In this document: positions 15,103 to 24,986 of the stretch, in pieces | How the letters are laid out: each line of letters begins with the position of its first letter | How positions within the stretch are numbered: position 1 is the stretch's first letter | Assembly (NCBI GenBank): GCA_017937845.1 | Contig: JAGBCV010000001.1 | Span: 1-59,302 of the forward strand | Direction: 5' to 3' | Length of the DNA stretch: 59,302 bases | DNA from: Clostridia bacterium | GTDB taxonomy: Bacteria; Bacillota; Clostridia; Oscillospirales; CAG-272 | Made by a program: the position numbers and the translations under genes | Notes under the pieces: generated by a model | Told to the model about the DNA's origin: nothing | What the model saw: the letters and a program-made list of their open reading frames with translations, nothing else | Databases searched by the model: none

Positions 15103-15894
15103 ATGGAACCGAGAATTAAAATTTTGATTGCCGACGAAAGTGAAAAGTTCCGCGTAGACCTGAAAGAACATTTATCCAAATACGGTGTTGAATTTGTCGA
15201 AGAAACGAGCGACGGCACCGACGTATACGCCAAGATCAAGCGCACCAATCCCGACGTTGTTTTGATCGACGTATGGCTTCCGAAGTTGGATGCCATTCAA
15301 ATCATTCGCAAGACAAATCAATTATATAACGGCGCAACACCGCCGCCCGAATTTATCGTTTTCTCCTGCTGCTCCAATCCCAATCTTTTTGAGGAAGCAA
15401 CGGAAGCAGGTGCAGCATATTGTATGCAAAAGCCGATCGATTATACCGTCTTGTATGAGCGCATCCATCGCATCTACAAAAATCGCAGCAATAGCACGAA
15501 ACCTCGAACGGACAGAAACACGCAGTTTCTTCCCGACAGAAACGATTTGGAAGCGCAGGTCACAGGCATCATTCATAAGATCGGTGTTCCTGCCCATATC
15601 AAGGGCTATCAGTATCTCCGCACCGCCATCATCATGACCATTGAAGACAGCGAGCTTATCAACGCCGTCACAAAGATCCTGTATCCGACCGTCGCAAAGA
15701 AATATCAGACGACGTCCTCCCGCGTCGAGCGTGCCATTCGCCACGCCATCGAAGTCGCATGGGACAGAGGCGACCTAGATACGCTCAACTCCTATTTCGG
15801 ATATACGATCCAAAACCAGCGCGGCAAGCCGACAAACTCCGAATTTATCGCTATGATTGCGGACAATCTGTGCCTCAGAAACAAAATTTCATAA
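15103..15894 (+). CDS. spo0A: Stage 0 sporulation protein A
   Basis: A 263-residue response regulator. The receiver (residues 1-120) has ILIADES in the acidic pocket, the phosphoacceptor aspartate in LIDVWLP, and a conserved Lys in MQKPID. The C-terminal domain is unmistakably Spo0[38 protein letters not shown] and [10 protein letters not shown] include the DNA-recognition helix. Spo0A is the master switch for sporulation and, in clostridia, for stationary-phase metabolism. The start at 15103 is nine bases after GGAG; ATGs at 15088 and 15097 are less well spaced. It follows ispDF rather than the usual spoIVB. Confidence 0.93.
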   Translation: MEPRIKILIADESEKFRVDLKEHLSKYGVEFVEETSDGTDVYAKIKRTNPDVVLIDVWLPKLDAIQIIRKTNQLYNGATPPPEFIVFSCCSNPNLFEEATEAGAAYCMQKPIDYTVLYERIHRIYKNRSNSTKPRTDRNTQFLPDRNDLEAQVTGIIHKIGVPAHIKGYQYLRTAIIMTIEDSELINAVTKILYPTVAKKYQTTSSRVERAIRHAIEVAWDRGDLDTLNSYFGYTIQNQRGKPTNSEFIAMIADNLCLRNKIS

Positions 15895-15895
15895 T

Positions 15896-15927
15896 AAAAA
15901 GGGGTATGCCTTCGCATACCCCTTTTT
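15896..15927. terminator. Bidirectional terminator between spo0A and the HD gene
   Basis: A 14-bp stem (AAAAAGGGGTATGC with its complement) around TTCG-type loop bases CTTC. T runs follow on both strands, serving convergent spo0A and the HD-domain gene. Confidence 0.9.
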
Positions 15928-15942
15928 ATTATGGTATCACTG

Positions 15943-16605
15943 TCAAATGAGCGCTTGCCCATTGATGAGCAACTTGAAATGAAGACCGAGCTTCTCCGCC
16001 GCCTTTCGGCAAAGGATCATACGCTCCAAGAAGATTTCAAAGTAATCCATCACCGAGCCGAACGCCGTATCGATATCCAGAATGAGCGTGATGTTCTCTT
16101 TCTGATCGTCGATAATCAGCTCAGAGGATTGCACGGAATAATTCACCCTGTCATGAATATCAAAAGTCGCAATATCCCGATTGCGGACGCGGCTTCTGCG
16201 AACGTCGGATTTATCCGCCAAAATCAGCGCCGCCGCCATGGCATTGATGGGAACTCCCGTTCCCTCGTCGTGATTGCCGATGGTCGAAACGATATCCGCG
16301 ATATCTTCGGCATCCATACCGAGATTATCGAGAATACGGAACGCCATGATAGCACCGCTCTGCGAATGGTCAACGCGGTTGACGAGATTGCCGATATCGT
16401 GCATATACCCTGCGATCCTGACAAGCTCTATCTCATGGTCGGAATATCCGAGCGTCGTCATGATCTTCGCCGCCATATCGCTGACGCGCAAAACGTGAGC
16501 AAAGCTATGCTCTGTAAAGCCAAGCGCGGAAAGCGCCTCGTCCGCCTTTTTGATATACGTTTTAATAGCAAGATTGGTTCTGATTTCACTAAATGTCAAA
16601 GCCAT
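15943..16605 (-). CDS. HD-domain phosphohydrolase
   Basis: A 220-residue HD-superfamily protein. The metal site is visible as SFAHVLRV (first His), GYMHDIGN (the HD pair), NHDEGTG and LADKSDVRR (final Asp). These enzymes cleave phosphoester bonds in nucleotides or second messengers. The C-terminal part (residues 150-220) is a separate alpha/beta segment lacking a known motif. ATG at 16605 follows AAGGAGG. It is transcribed alone from its own promoter, convergent to spo0A. Substrate unknown. Confidence 0.82.
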   Translation of the reverse strand: MALTFSEIRTNLAIKTYIKKADEALSALGFTEHSFAHVLRVSDMAAKIMTTLGYSDHEIELVRIAGYMHDIGNLVNRVDHSQSGAIMAFRILDNLGMDAEDIADIVSTIGNHDEGTGVPINAMAAALILADKSDVRRSRVRNRDIATFDIHDRVNYSVQSSELIIDDQKENITLILDIDTAFGSVMDYFEIFLERMILCRKAAEKLGLHFKLLINGQALI

Positions 16606-16638
16606 AGCAAATCCTCCTTTTCGTTTTTTACCATCTAT

Positions 16639-16667
16639 ATCATACCATAAATTCCAATTCCCGTCAA
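16639..16667 (-). promoter_or_regulatory. Promoter of the HD-domain gene
   Basis: Minus-strand TTGACG (16662-16667), a 17-bp spacer and TATGAT (16639-16644), 34 bp before the start codon and directly beyond the terminator of the upstream glycosidase gene. Confidence 0.65.
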
Positions 16668-16670
16668 TAG

Positions 16671-16703
16671 AAAAATGCGCCGCGAAAGATCGCGGCGCAT
16701 TTT
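16671..16703 (-). terminator. Terminator of the glycosidase gene
   Basis: A 13-bp GC-rich stem (AAAATGCGCCGCG and complement) with a six-base loop; T residues follow on the minus strand. Confidence 0.85.
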
Positions 16704-16710
16704 ATGCAGA

Positions 16711-18690
16711 TCAATATTCGATAACGACCATCTGATGGCAAACGAATTTATCCACGGTATAGGAAAGTGTTCCGTTTTCGTAAGTATATTCGATATCCTT
16801 CATCTGAGGCGCGAGATATACGCGCTTAGGTGTTTCTTTGAGCTTCAAGGAAACCTCTGTTTCATAGATAGGAATGAGGTCTTCGATGATCTCCGTCTTC
16901 TGACCGCGCTTTACGGGAGCAGCGTAGAGAAGATGGTTTACATAGCGATGCTCGTCCTGCTGGTGCATGAGGGTGATAACGCCCTGTGCAGGGAGATTGG
17001 TGGTAACGGTCTTGTTTTCACCGAGAAGAAGGTCAAGAACGTGTGTTACGGTCTCGCGGGCAATGAGCGCACCTGTAAGAGCATATTCGGTAAATACGTT
17101 GAATGCAATGTAAGCGCCTTCAGAACCGACGGTGATAGCAGGATAATTCTTCGAGATATCGTTCGGTGTCTGCGCGTGGCTGCAAAAATGTTCAACGGTT
17201 CTTTCAAAATAGGGGTCTTCACGAACGCCGATGACCTCGCCTGTCGCCTTGATTTCGCAGGACGGCTCGTAAATGCAGTAAGCCGCATTCCAAAGACCGT
17301 TCATCTCAAAACCGGGACGGAGATATGCAGGAACGTATTTGCACTTGCCAACGTATTCCGCGCCAAGGTCGAGCGCAAAGCCTGTACCATCGTTCAAAAG
17401 CGCAGATTCTCCGGAAGCGAGGACCTTACCGCCCTTTGCTGTAAAGGCTTTGATCTTTTCCGCGAGCTTAGCGTCGATGATGCTGTTGTCGGTCATGATG
17501 AGGACCTTGTATTTTTCAAAATCGCTTTCGGTATCCACAACGTCAAAGGGATATTTGCCTTCGAGGAGGATTCTGGAAGCGCCGACACTTCCCTTCCAGG
17601 AATGCTTGCCGGGAGGATATGCACCGGGGTGCATATAGCCGAATACCGCTTCTTGACCAAGGATCGCCACGTCAGCAACAGCCGTTACGTTATCGCACCA
17701 TGCTTCTTTTTCTTCAACCTCAGCGTAAGCCGCGCCGATGAGCTTATAGGTCGCTTCATCCATAAAGCCGAGAGGATGGAGCTGGTCGCCGATGGAGCAT
17801 TTTGCGCCGTTTGCAAGAGAGAGTGCCGCTTCATAACGGAGCGCGTTCGGATGCTTAAAGCCGCCAAATTCACCCCAGCTCTTATGGAATTTACCCGTCA
17901 TACCGAGGAAGTCCATACCAAGGCTTCTTGCATAAGCCGCGGAAAGCGGGAAATGGTCGTAGCCCCAACCGCCTGTGGGCAAGCTTTCGATTTCAAGATG
18001 GGTGTTACCGTGAGCAAATTCACGATTACCGATCGGAAGATGTCCTGCGTTGTGGAAGATGGGAAGACCGGGACGAACCGAGTCAACGGTTTCTCTCATG
18101 CGCTTTGTGTAGTTGTTGTAGGTTTCAACTGCGAGATTGTAAGCGTTTACGGGATTGTAGGGATCAAGACCGCGCTTACGCATTTCTTTTACACAAGTCT
18201 GGCAGTAGCAAGGAATGATGGCAACGATATCGGTGAAAATACCGTCCGCATCATAGTTTTCGCAAACCTCCTTGACCTGCGCGAGAAGATAATCGAGGTA
18301 AGGTGTATTGAAGCAGAATCTATGATAGCCGGGAACCTTAAAGGAAGGTGTCCAAGCGGGGGTATCGTCATCGTTACGAATGAGCCATTCGGGATGTTCT
18401 CTTGCGGTCTTTTCGTCAAGACCTGCGGAGAGGTAAACGGGAGTTTTGACACCGATCTCATGAGCCGCTTCGATCTGTGCGCCGAGCAAGTCGAAATCAA
18501 GCTCAGGGTGCATCACGTTTGCCTTGGAGGGGTGATAAGCCCAACCGTGGTGGCATTTGGAAAATACGGTGATGGAGTCAACGTGACCCACCTTCAGCGC
18601 GTGCTGAAACTGTTCTTTGGAAAACTTGCTGCCGATATCCTTCACAAATTCACTTGTGTGGAAATCGAGATGGACTTGTCTGAATCTCAT
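16711..18690 (-). CDS. Putative glycoside hydrolase (GHL6 type) with beta-galactosidase trimerisation-like domain
   Basis: A 659-residue protein beginning MRFRQVHLDFHTSEF, the hallmark of the hypothetical glycosyl hydrolase 6 family. Residues 1-380 form a TIM-barrel, with HGWAYHPSKANVMHP, GIFTDIVAI (candidate catalytic Asp) and IFHNAGHL. A flavodoxin-like segment (about 410-510, YKVLIMTDNS) resembles the trimerisation domain of GH42 beta-galactosidases, followed by a beta-rich tail. The start at 18690 follows AAGGAG. No signal peptide, so it acts in the cytoplasm. The substrate is not predictable; no transporter or other carbohydrate genes adjoin it. Confidence 0.78.
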   Translation of the reverse strand: MRFRQVHLDFHTSEFVKDIGSKFSKEQFQHALKVGHVDSITVFSKCHHGWAYHPSKANVMHPELDFDLLGAQIEAAHEIGVKTPVYLSAGLDEKTAREHPEWLIRNDDDTPAWTPSFKVPGYHRFCFNTPYLDYLLAQVKEVCENYDADGIFTDIVAIIPCYCQTCVKEMRKRGLDPYNPVNAYNLAVETYNNYTKRMRETVDSVRPGLPIFHNAGHLPIGNREFAHGNTHLEIESLPTGGWGYDHFPLSAAYARSLGMDFLGMTGKFHKSWGEFGGFKHPNALRYEAALSLANGAKCSIGDQLHPLGFMDEATYKLIGAAYAEVEEKEAWCDNVTAVADVAILGQEAVFGYMHPGAYPPGKHSWKGSVGASRILLEGKYPFDVVDTESDFEKYKVLIMTDNSIIDAKLAEKIKAFTAKGGKVLASGESALLNDGTGFALDLGAEYVGKCKYVPAYLRPGFEMNGLWNAAYCIYEPSCEIKATGEVIGVREDPYFERTVEHFCSHAQTPNDISKNYPAITVGSEGAYIAFNVFTEYALTGALIARETVTHVLDLLLGENKTVTTNLPAQGVITLMHQQDEHRYVNHLLYAAPVKRGQKTEIIEDLIPIYETEVSLKLKETPKRVYLAPQMKDIEYTYENGTLSYTVDKFVCHQMVVIEY

Positions 18691-18732
18691 AGCTTTTCTC
18701 CTTTGAATATTATGTAATATAAAATCATGCCA

Positions 18733-18758
18733 GTAGGGGCGATTCACGAATCGCCCGC
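18733..18758. repeat. Dispersed short palindromic repeat, copy 1
   Basis: GTAGGGGCGATTCACGAATC followed by GCCCGC. The core GGGCGATTC-A-CGAATCGCCC is a palindrome. A second, degenerate copy in opposite orientation is at 27643-27668. I recall the same GGGGCG...CGCCCG unit scattered between genes in many gut Clostridia genomes. Confidence 0.6.
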
Positions 18759-18785
18759 TTGCAACCTGCATTAAAATCGTTTGAA

Positions 18786-19685
18786 TTATGAATGTTCTAC
18801 AATATAATATGGGTCACGGAAAAATCCCGCATAACGGGAAACTGTGATATCGTCCCCGATGATGGCGGCATCGTAATGCGCTTCTGAAACCTCGAGTATG
18901 ACCTCGTTTCCGTCCATTTCCACGGTCAGCTCATAGTGATAATGTGTCGTCCTTCCCGAAGAAATGTTGAGCTCCTTATCTTTGATTTCACAAACCATTT
19001 CCGTCGGCTCTGAAAGATCAAGGGAATAGTTAAGGCTGTTCATCGTTGCGTAGAACGCAAGCCAAGAAAGGAGCGGAACGCAAATCACGTACGCGATACA
19101 TTCACTCTTGGGATATTTCTGATGAACACAGATGACGATCGTCAAGACTATAACGACGATTGCCAAAATCAGCGAAACGAGCCAAAAATGAGGTCCGTTC
19201 GGATCTTCAACGAAGTTACAATACTTTGCACCGTTTGCGGAAAGTATTCCCAAAAAGCAGAACGCGATTCCTTGCACACAGTAAAGCTTTTCATATTTGA
19301 TCCAATGAAACAAAACGTATCCGAGCATCGCGCAGGCAAACGCCACCGCGAAAAGTATATACATTCTGTGGTTCTGAACCAAAAAAAGCAATATCATGGC
19401 AAGCGTGAGGAGTCTTCCCGTAAGCGTAGCACGCTCGGGGTTCCAAATTACGGCAACCCCGAGGATGATACCACTGATCGCAAGCATCGCGGCGATACGA
19501 AGCCAAGGTCTGTCGTGTGCTTCCCCGAAGGTCGGGGGAAGCACATCGGTAAACACAAAGACAACAAGACAAGCCGCCATAGCCGCAATGACAAGCAAAA
19601 GTCTTTTGAAATCGATCAAATCTCGAATCATATTCCTCTTTCGGGAAACATATCTGCGCTTTTTCCGATTGTTTTTCTTACCCAT
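18786..19685 (-). CDS. Membrane protein of unknown function
   Basis: A 299-residue protein. A basic cytoplasmic N-terminus (MGKKNNRKKRRYVSRKR) is followed by six or seven hydrophobic segments between residues 28 and 215 (for example LLLVIAAMAACLVVFVF and VSLILAIVVIVLTIVIC). A soluble domain of about 80 residues closes the protein (ELTVEMDGNEVILEVSE), predicted beta-rich. It begins five bases after the infB stop, so it may be co-translated with the translation operon. No ribosome-binding site of its own is obvious. It occupies the place where rbfA usually follows infB. Confidence 0.7.
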   Translation of the reverse strand: MGKKNNRKKRRYVSRKRNMIRDLIDFKRLLLVIAAMAACLVVFVFTDVLPPTFGEAHDRPWLRIAAMLAISGIILGVAVIWNPERATLTGRLLTLAMILLFLVQNHRMYILFAVAFACAMLGYVLFHWIKYEKLYCVQGIAFCFLGILSANGAKYCNFVEDPNGPHFWLVSLILAIVVIVLTIVICVHQKYPKSECIAYVICVPLLSWLAFYATMNSLNYSLDLSEPTEMVCEIKDKELNISSGRTTHYHYELTVEMDGNEVILEVSEAHYDAAIIGDDITVSRYAGFFRDPYYIVEHS

Positions 19686-19690
19686 ATCGT

Positions 19691-22600
19691 TTAGCGTTCG
19701 ATCTGTTCCATGACGTAGGCTTCGAGAACGTCGCCTTCCTTGATGTCATTGAACTTATCAAGACCGATACCGCATTCGTAACCGGAAGCGACTTCCTTCA
19801 CGTCGTCTTTGAAACGGCGGAGCGAAGAGATCTTATCTTCAAAGATGATAACACCGTCACGAACGACACGGATCTGAGAGGTACGGGTAACCTTACCGTC
19901 TGTGATATAAGAACCTGCGATGGTACCAACGCTCGGAACGTGAATGGTCTGACGAACTTCGGCATGACCGAGAACGACTTCTTTATAGATCGGCTTGAGC
20001 ATACCCTTGATAGCCGCGGTGATCTCTTCGATACATTCGTAAATGATACGATACGTGCGGATATCAACGCCCTGAAGCTCAGCGGAGTCCATCGCCATCT
20101 TATCGGGACGAACGTTAAAGCCGACGATGATAGCATTGGAGGCTGCCGCGAAGGTAACGTCGCCTTCGATGATACCGCCCACGCCCGTATGAATGACGTT
20201 TACCTTAACTTCATCGTTTGTGAGCTTTTCAAGAGAAGCCTTGACCGCTTCCGCAGAACCCTTAACGTCTGCCTTAACGATGATATTGAGGTCCTTGACA
20301 CCGTCTGTCATCTGAGCAAAGAGGTCGTCGAGGTTTACCTTAGCGTTTGCCTTGAAGACTTCTTCCTTTTCTCTCTGACGGCGCTGTTCTGCAAGCTCCT
20401 TCGCCATGCGTTCATCTTCAACGGCATTGAGCTCATCACCTGCGGAGGGAACGGAGTCAAGACCGATGATCTCAACAGGAACGGAAGGACCTGCGGATTT
20501 GATGAGCTTACCCTTGTCGTCCGTCATTGCACGAACACGACCAACGGCTGTGCCGACGATGACCGTATCACCCGCATGGAGCGTACCATTCTGAACGAGA
20601 ACGGTTGCAACGGGACCGCGGCCGCGGTCGAGCTTCGCTTCGATCACGATACCCTTTGCGCGACGGTTGGGGTTCGCCTTAAATTCCTTGACCTCGGCAA
20701 CGAGAAGGACCATTTCGAGAAGGTCGGAGATACCTGTACCCTTGAGTGCGGAAACGGGAACGCAGATGGTATCACCGCCCCATTCTTCGGGAACGAGGTC
20801 ATATTTTGTAAGCTCTGTCTTGATGGATTCGGGGTTTGCCGTGGGCTTATCGATCTTGTTGATGGCAACGATGATCGGGATATCTGCGGCTTTTGCGTGG
20901 TTGATGGCTTCGACGGTCTGAGGCATGATACCGTCGTCTGCGGCAACGACGAGGATCGCAATATCCGTAGACTTCGCACCTCTTGCACGCATTGCAGTAA
21001 ACGCTTCATGACCGGGTGTATCGAGGAACGTGATATATTCGCCGTTGCAGTTTACGCGGTAAGCACCGATGTGCTGAGTAATACCGCCCGCTTCGCCGGA
21101 GGTAACGTGTGTGTGACGGATCGCGTCAAGCAGAGATGTCTTACCGTGGTCAACGTGTCCCATAACGCAAACGACGGGAGGACGTGTTTCGAGCGCTTCA
21201 TCACCGTCGGAAACCTCGTCAAAGAGCTTTTCTTCGATGGTAACGACGACTTCCTTGGTCACGTTTGCGCCAAGCTCGTCAGCAACGAGATAAGCGGTTT
21301 CGTAATCGATGACCTGGTTGACGCTCGCCATAACGCCCATCATGAAAAGGCGCTTGATGACTTCGCTTGCAGTAACCTTCAGCTTTGCGGCAAGCTCGGA
21401 AACGACGATCTCGTCGGGAATGGTGATATTCAAGGGCTGTTTCTTGACTTCCTGCTTCTTGAATTTATCGGGCGTCTTGTTCTTATCCTTCGTACCCTTT
21501 GCATAAGGATTCTGATTCTGCTGCTTTTTGAGCTTCTGTCTGTCGGGAGCAGAATTGCCGCGGCGTGCGCTTTCGGGAACGAAGTTTTCGAGTCTTTCAT
21601 CGTACTTGGAAAGGTCTACGTCCGTCGTTCTGGTATCTACGATGCGAGTGGTCTTGGGCGCAAGCGGCTGCTGTTCCTTCTTTTCCTTCGGCTTTTGAGG
21701 CTGGGGCTGAGGGATCGGACGGGGAGCGGGAGCAGGTGCGGGGGCAGCCTGCTGAGGCTGTGCGGGACGCTGGGGCTGTGTGGGGCGCTGATTCTGTGCA
21801 GGCTGTTGTGTCTGTGCGGGGCGCTGAGCGTTGCGGGGCGCGTTATTTCTGTCGCCGCCTCTTTCCGCATTTCTGTTATCGTTGTTTCTGTCGCCAAACT
21901 GTTTTTGAGGCGCATTCTGATTGCCATGACGCGCATTGTTGTTATCGGAGGCAGGTCTTTGAGCAGACTGCTGCGGTCTTCTTTCCGAATTGCGGTCAGT
22001 ATTCTTTTCTGTATTTTCGACTTTCTTATTCATAGGCATGGACGGTGTCTTGGGCGCAACGGTCGGCGCCTTCTCCTGAGTTTTAGTTTCGGAAATGACA
22101 GGGGCTTCTGCGACGGGAGCCTCCGCCACAGGCTTAGATACGGGCTTCTGATCGGGAGCGGAAGCGGGATTGTCTTGTTTCGCTTGTTCGGTATGAGCCT
22201 TTGGGGCAGATGTTTCTTTGACCTGCTCTTTTTTGGGTTCTTCGGTTTTGACGGGTTCGCTCGGTGCTTCCGCCTTTGTAAGAGGAGCTTCCTGTGTCTT
22301 GGGCGTTTCTGCCTTCGGCGCTTCCGCTTTGGGGGCTTCTGCCTTTTGTTCTTCGGCTTTCGGAGCCTTGGGCGCGGATTTCGGCGCTTCCTTTGCGGAC
22401 TCGGTCTTTGCTTTCTCCGCCTTGGGCGCTTCCGATTTTTGGGGAGCGGACTTTGCGGGAGCTTCTTTCTTTTCTTGTTTTTCTGTATTCTTTACAACGT
22501 CGGCTTTTCCTGCGAGATAATCCGACATATTGGTGATCTGGTTGGTTGCCGTGATATGCTCAAGGAAGGCGGAAAATTCATCGGAATCCACAGTTCCCGA

Positions 22601-22711
22601 CGTTTTTTTCTCAACCCCGAGAGCGGCAAAAATATCAATGACGTCCTTGCTTTTGAGATTGAAATCCTTAGCAAGCGCACTGATCTTCATAGGTGTTTTA
22701 CTAATCGCCAT
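19691..22711 (-). CDS. infB: Translation initiation factor IF-2
   Basis: A 1006-residue IF-2, which brings initiator tRNA to the 30S subunit. The N-terminus ([16 protein letters not shown]) is the IF2N module. Residues about 70-400 are a very long low-complexity linker, first Ala-Lys-Glu-Pro rich, then Asn-Arg and Pro-Gln rich. A second IF2N module ([17 protein letters not shown]) follows, then the GTPase with GHVDHGKT near residue 515, DTPGHEAF and NKID. The beta-barrel and C2 domains end at QIER. It is longer than typical Firmicutes IF-2 because of the linker. It follows ylxQ, the conserved order. Confidence 0.97.
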   Translation of the reverse strand: MAISKTPMKISALAKDFNLKSKDVIDIFAALGVEKKTSGTVDSDEFSAFLEHITATNQITNMSDYLAGKADVVKNTEKQEKKEAPAKSAPQKSEAPKAEKAKTESAKEAPKSAPKAPKAEEQKAEAPKAEAPKAETPKTQEAPLTKAEAPSEPVKTEEPKKEQVKETSAPKAHTEQAKQDNPASAPDQKPVSKPVAEAPVAEAPVISETKTQEKAPTVAPKTPSMPMNKKVENTEKNTDRNSERRPQQSAQRPASDNNNARHGNQNAPQKQFGDRNNDNRNAERGGDRNNAPRNAQRPAQTQQPAQNQRPTQPQRPAQPQQAAPAPAPAPRPIPQPQPQKPKEKKEQQPLAPKTTRIVDTRTTDVDLSKYDERLENFVPESARRGNSAPDRQKLKKQQNQNPYAKGTKDKNKTPDKFKKQEVKKQPLNITIPDEIVVSELAAKLKVTASEVIKRLFMMGVMASVNQVIDYETAYLVADELGANVTKEVVVTIEEKLFDEVSDGDEALETRPPVVCVMGHVDHGKTSLLDAIRHTHVTSGEAGGITQHIGAYRVNCNGEYITFLDTPGHEAFTAMRARGAKSTDIAILVVAADDGIMPQTVEAINHAKAADIPIIVAINKIDKPTANPESIKTELTKYDLVPEEWGGDTICVPVSALKGTGISDLLEMVLLVAEVKEFKANPNRRAKGIVIEAKLDRGRGPVATVLVQNGTLHAGDTVIVGTAVGRVRAMTDDKGKLIKSAGPSVPVEIIGLDSVPSAGDELNAVEDERMAKELAEQRRQREKEEVFKANAKVNLDDLFAQMTDGVKDLNIIVKADVKGSAEAVKASLEKLTNDEVKVNVIHTGVGGIIEGDVTFAAASNAIIVGFNVRPDKMAMDSAELQGVDIRTYRIIYECIEEITAAIKGMLKPIYKEVVLGHAEVRQTIHVPSVGTIAGSYITDGKVTRTSQIRVVRDGVIIFEDKISSLRRFKDDVKEVASGYECGIGLDKFNDIKEGDVLEAYVMEQIER

Positions 22712-22734
22712 GTTCTCATTCCTTTCCTCGGTAT

Positions 22735-23046
22735 TTATAGATTGCGGCAGATGAGCTCTGACAGATTCTCATCGGTGATACCGATACAAGCGGCAAAGGA
22801 TTTTCCGATCGCAGCGCCGAGCGTTTCCTTGGAAAGCGCGCTTTTTTTGCAAAAGACCTTATAATAGGTACAGCAATCGCAAATGCGTTTTTCCGTGTTG
22901 GCGGATACATCCTCGGCGTAGATCACAAGACGGACCTTCTTTTTTCGGATATCATCGCAGACCATTTCGGTTCCGACGCTGACCTTTCCCGCTTTTCTGG
23001 CAAGACCAATGGTAAAAAGAAGCTGTTCTGTGCTTGTTTTATTCAA
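22735..23046 (-). CDS. ylxQ: L7Ae-family RNA-binding protein YlxQ
   Basis: A 103-residue protein of the L7Ae/YlxQ family ([19 protein letters not shown] at the start, [11 protein letters not shown] in the middle). It binds kink-turn RNA and is a standard member of the nusA-infB operon. The TTG start at 23046 is seven bases after GAAGGTG and overlaps the ylxR stop. Several cysteines (CDCC at about 57-60) are typical of the clostridial version. Confidence 0.9.
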   Translation of the reverse strand: MNKTSTEQLLFTIGLARKAGKVSVGTEMVCDDIRKKKVRLVIYAEDVSANTEKRICDCCTYYKVFCKKSALSKETLGAAIGKSFAACIGITDENLSELICRNL

Positions 23047-23321
23047 GAATGTTCACCTTCGATCTCTTTTTCGAGCTTTTCAAAAACCTCATCGGGAATC
23101 TTACATTCCAAATTGGCTTCCAAGCGCTTTTTCGCTTTTTTAAGGCAAGCCGCCGAAGGACAGATATAAGCGCCTCTTCCGGATTTTTTTCCGGTTCGGT
23201 CAAGCTCAACGCCCTTTTCGTCCGGCAAACGCACGATGCGGATAAGCTCGTTTTTTGCTTTCTTTTCGGAACAGCCGACACATTTACGTTCCGGCGTTTT
23301 CTTTACTGCTGGGTTTGACAA
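23043..23321 (-). CDS. ylxR: RNA-binding protein YlxR
   Basis: A 92-residue DUF448 protein. RKCVGCSEKK at residues 12-21, LDRTGKKSGRGAYICPS in the middle and the C-terminal helix are diagnostic. YlxR proteins bind RNA and affect transcription or RNase P in Firmicutes. A TTG start at 23321 follows GGAGG by eight bases. It lies in the conserved nusA-ylxR-ylxQ-infB order. Confidence 0.93.
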   Translation of the reverse strand: MSNPAVKKTPERKCVGCSEKKAKNELIRIVRLPDEKGVELDRTGKKSGRGAYICPSAACLKKAKKRLEANLECKIPDEVFEKLEKEIEGEHS

Positions 23322-23342
23322 AACTCATTCCTCCATTGTGAA

Positions 23343-24368
23343 TCAAACGGTTTTGATATCGATCTTAAATCCGGTAAGTCTTGCCGCAAGTCTTGCGTTC
23401 TGACCTTCCTTACCGATGGCAAGAGAGAGCTGATCGGGGTCAACGATAACACGGCAGCTGCGTTCACCGTCAAAGGTAACGCTCTTGACCGTTGCGGGAG
23501 AGAGGGCTGCCTGAACGTATTCCTCGGGGATCTCACTGTATTTGATAACGTCGATCTTTTCGTTTCCAAGCTCGTTCAAAATACCGGCAATACGGCTTCC
23601 GTGATTACCGATACAAGCGCCAACGGGATCTACGTTAGGATCTCTGCTTTCCACAGCGATCTTGGTTCTGGAGCCGGCTTCGCGGGAAATACCCTTGATC
23701 ACGACAGTTCCGTCCTGGATTTCGGGAATTTCAATTTCAAAAAGACGCTTGACAAGTCCGAAATGTGTTCTGGAAAGGGTGACGAGCGGTCCTTTCACTT
23801 CATTTTTTACTTCCATGATGAAGACCTTGACGTGCTGACCTGCCACAAATTCTTCACCGGGGATCTGTTCGGATTTGAGAAGTGTTGCTTCGCTCGTGCC
23901 TGTATGAACGCGAACGTTTCCGTCCACGGGGTCGACCTTAACAACGGTCGCGGTCACGACTTCTTCACGCTTGCTTTCATATTCCTTGATCATCATGGAG
24001 CGTTCTGCTTCGCGGATACCCTGAATGATGACCTGCTTTGCGGTCTGCGCGCTGATTCTGCCGAAGTTTTTGGTCTTGACTTCGATTTCCGCAACACCGC
24101 CGAGCACATATCTGCGATTGATCTTTCTTGCATCGTCGACCGTGATCTCGAGTTCGGGATTTTCTACGACCTCAACGATGGTTTTCTGCTGATATACCTT
24201 TACGTCCTTTTTGTCGGCATCGAGAACGATTCTGACGTTATCGTTACCGCCATTGTCCTTTTTATAAGCGCTGATCAAAGCCGCTTCCACACGTTCCAGC
24301 ATATACTGCTTGGGAATGCCGCGTTCTTTTTCCAGAGCATCAAGAGCATTGAAAAATTCAGTATTCAT
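23343..24368 (-). CDS. nusA: Transcription termination/antitermination factor NusA
   Basis: A 341-residue NusA, the short Firmicutes form lacking C-terminal acidic repeats. The N-terminal RNA polymerase-binding domain covers residues 1-125, the S1 domain about 130-200 (VTATVVKVDPVDGNVRV) and two KH domains the remainder (DPVGACIGNHGSRI and LSLAIGKEGQNARLAARLTG). It modulates pausing, termination and antitermination. It starts 7 bp after the rimP stop. Confidence 0.96.
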   Translation of the reverse strand: MNTEFFNALDALEKERGIPKQYMLERVEAALISAYKKDNGGNDNVRIVLDADKKDVKVYQQKTIVEVVENPELEITVDDARKINRRYVLGGVAEIEVKTKNFGRISAQTAKQVIIQGIREAERSMMIKEYESKREEVVTATVVKVDPVDGNVRVHTGTSEATLLKSEQIPGEEFVAGQHVKVFIMEVKNEVKGPLVTLSRTHFGLVKRLFEIEIPEIQDGTVVIKGISREAGSRTKIAVESRDPNVDPVGACIGNHGSRIAGILNELGNEKIDVIKYSEIPEEYVQAALSPATVKSVTFDGERSCRVIVDPDQLSLAIGKEGQNARLAARLTGFKIDIKTV

Positions 24369-24375
24369 ATCCTTG

Positions 24376-24867
24376 TTATCCTTCCTTCATATTGATGGAT
24401 TTGAAATCAAAAAGTGTTTGTACTTTGGATACTTTATTCATGGGAATGCTTACAGCTTCACCTCCGATATCAACGGTTACGGTGTCATTTTCATAAGCCG
24501 CAAGCTTACCTGTATAAGATTTTTTCTTATTGTCATCGGGTGCGAAAAGACGGATTTCAATGTCACTTCCGATAGAAGCCAAGAAATGCTCTTCCTTGCG
24601 GAGAACTCTTTCCAGACCGGGAGAAGAAACCTCAAGATAATAAAAATCTTCGATGGGGTCTGCTTCATCGATGATGGGATTGATCGCACGGCTGACCTTT
24701 TCGCAGTCGTCAATATCGATGCCGTCATCGGAATCGAGTGTGATTCGCAAGTACCATTCCGCGCCTTCTTTGACGTATTCCACATCCCAGACACGATAGC
24801 CAAGCTCCGTGATATGCGGGGTAACGAGCGCTTCCACACGTTCGGCAATGTTTGTTCCTTTTGCCAT
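24376..24867 (-). CDS. rimP: Ribosome maturation factor RimP
   Basis: A 163-residue RimP (LGYRVWDVEYVKEGAEWYLR, then DSDDGIDIDDCEKVSRAI and the YLEVSSPGLERVL signature). It is required for maturation of the 30S subunit. ATG at 24867 follows AAGGAGG. It is the first gene of the leftward rimP-nusA-ylxRQ-infB operon, behind a promoter and a structured leader of about 80 bases. Confidence 0.95.
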   Translation of the reverse strand: MAKGTNIAERVEALVTPHITELGYRVWDVEYVKEGAEWYLRITLDSDDGIDIDDCEKVSRAINPIIDEADPIEDFYYLEVSSPGLERVLRKEEHFLASIGSDIEIRLFAPDDNKKKSYTGKLAAYENDTVTVDIGGEAVSIPMNKVSKVQTLFDFKSINMKEG

Positions 24868-24907
24868 AACTACCTCCTTGGTTCATTGGTTCGGTATATA
24901 AACAAGT

Positions 24908-24986
24908 GAGAGTGGACTTACGCCCACTCCCAAATGCTACCTGTTTCTTACATTCCAAGTATACCACAAAGGAACTCAAAATGCAA
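24908..24986 (-). promoter_or_regulatory. rimP operon promoter and leader hairpin
   Basis: Minus-strand TTGCAT (24981-24986), a 17-bp spacer and TATACT (24958-24963) form the promoter. In the leader, GGGAGTGG pairs with CCACTCTC (24908-24931) as an eight-bp stem without a U tract, so it is not a terminator. It may be a binding site for autoregulation by an operon protein. The rest of the interval to spoVM (24987-25175) is AT-rich and holds nothing further I can support. Confidence 0.6.

Noticed and set aside
16675..18717. Long plus-strand frame opposite the glycosidase gene
   Set aside because: The minus-strand gene has a ribosome-binding site, a family signature and a terminator; the antisense frame has none.
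19940..22864. A 974-codon open frame antisense to infB
   Set aside because: Shadow of infB caused by codon bias; the translation is low-complexity Leu/Arg/Phe-rich and lacks any domain or start signal.
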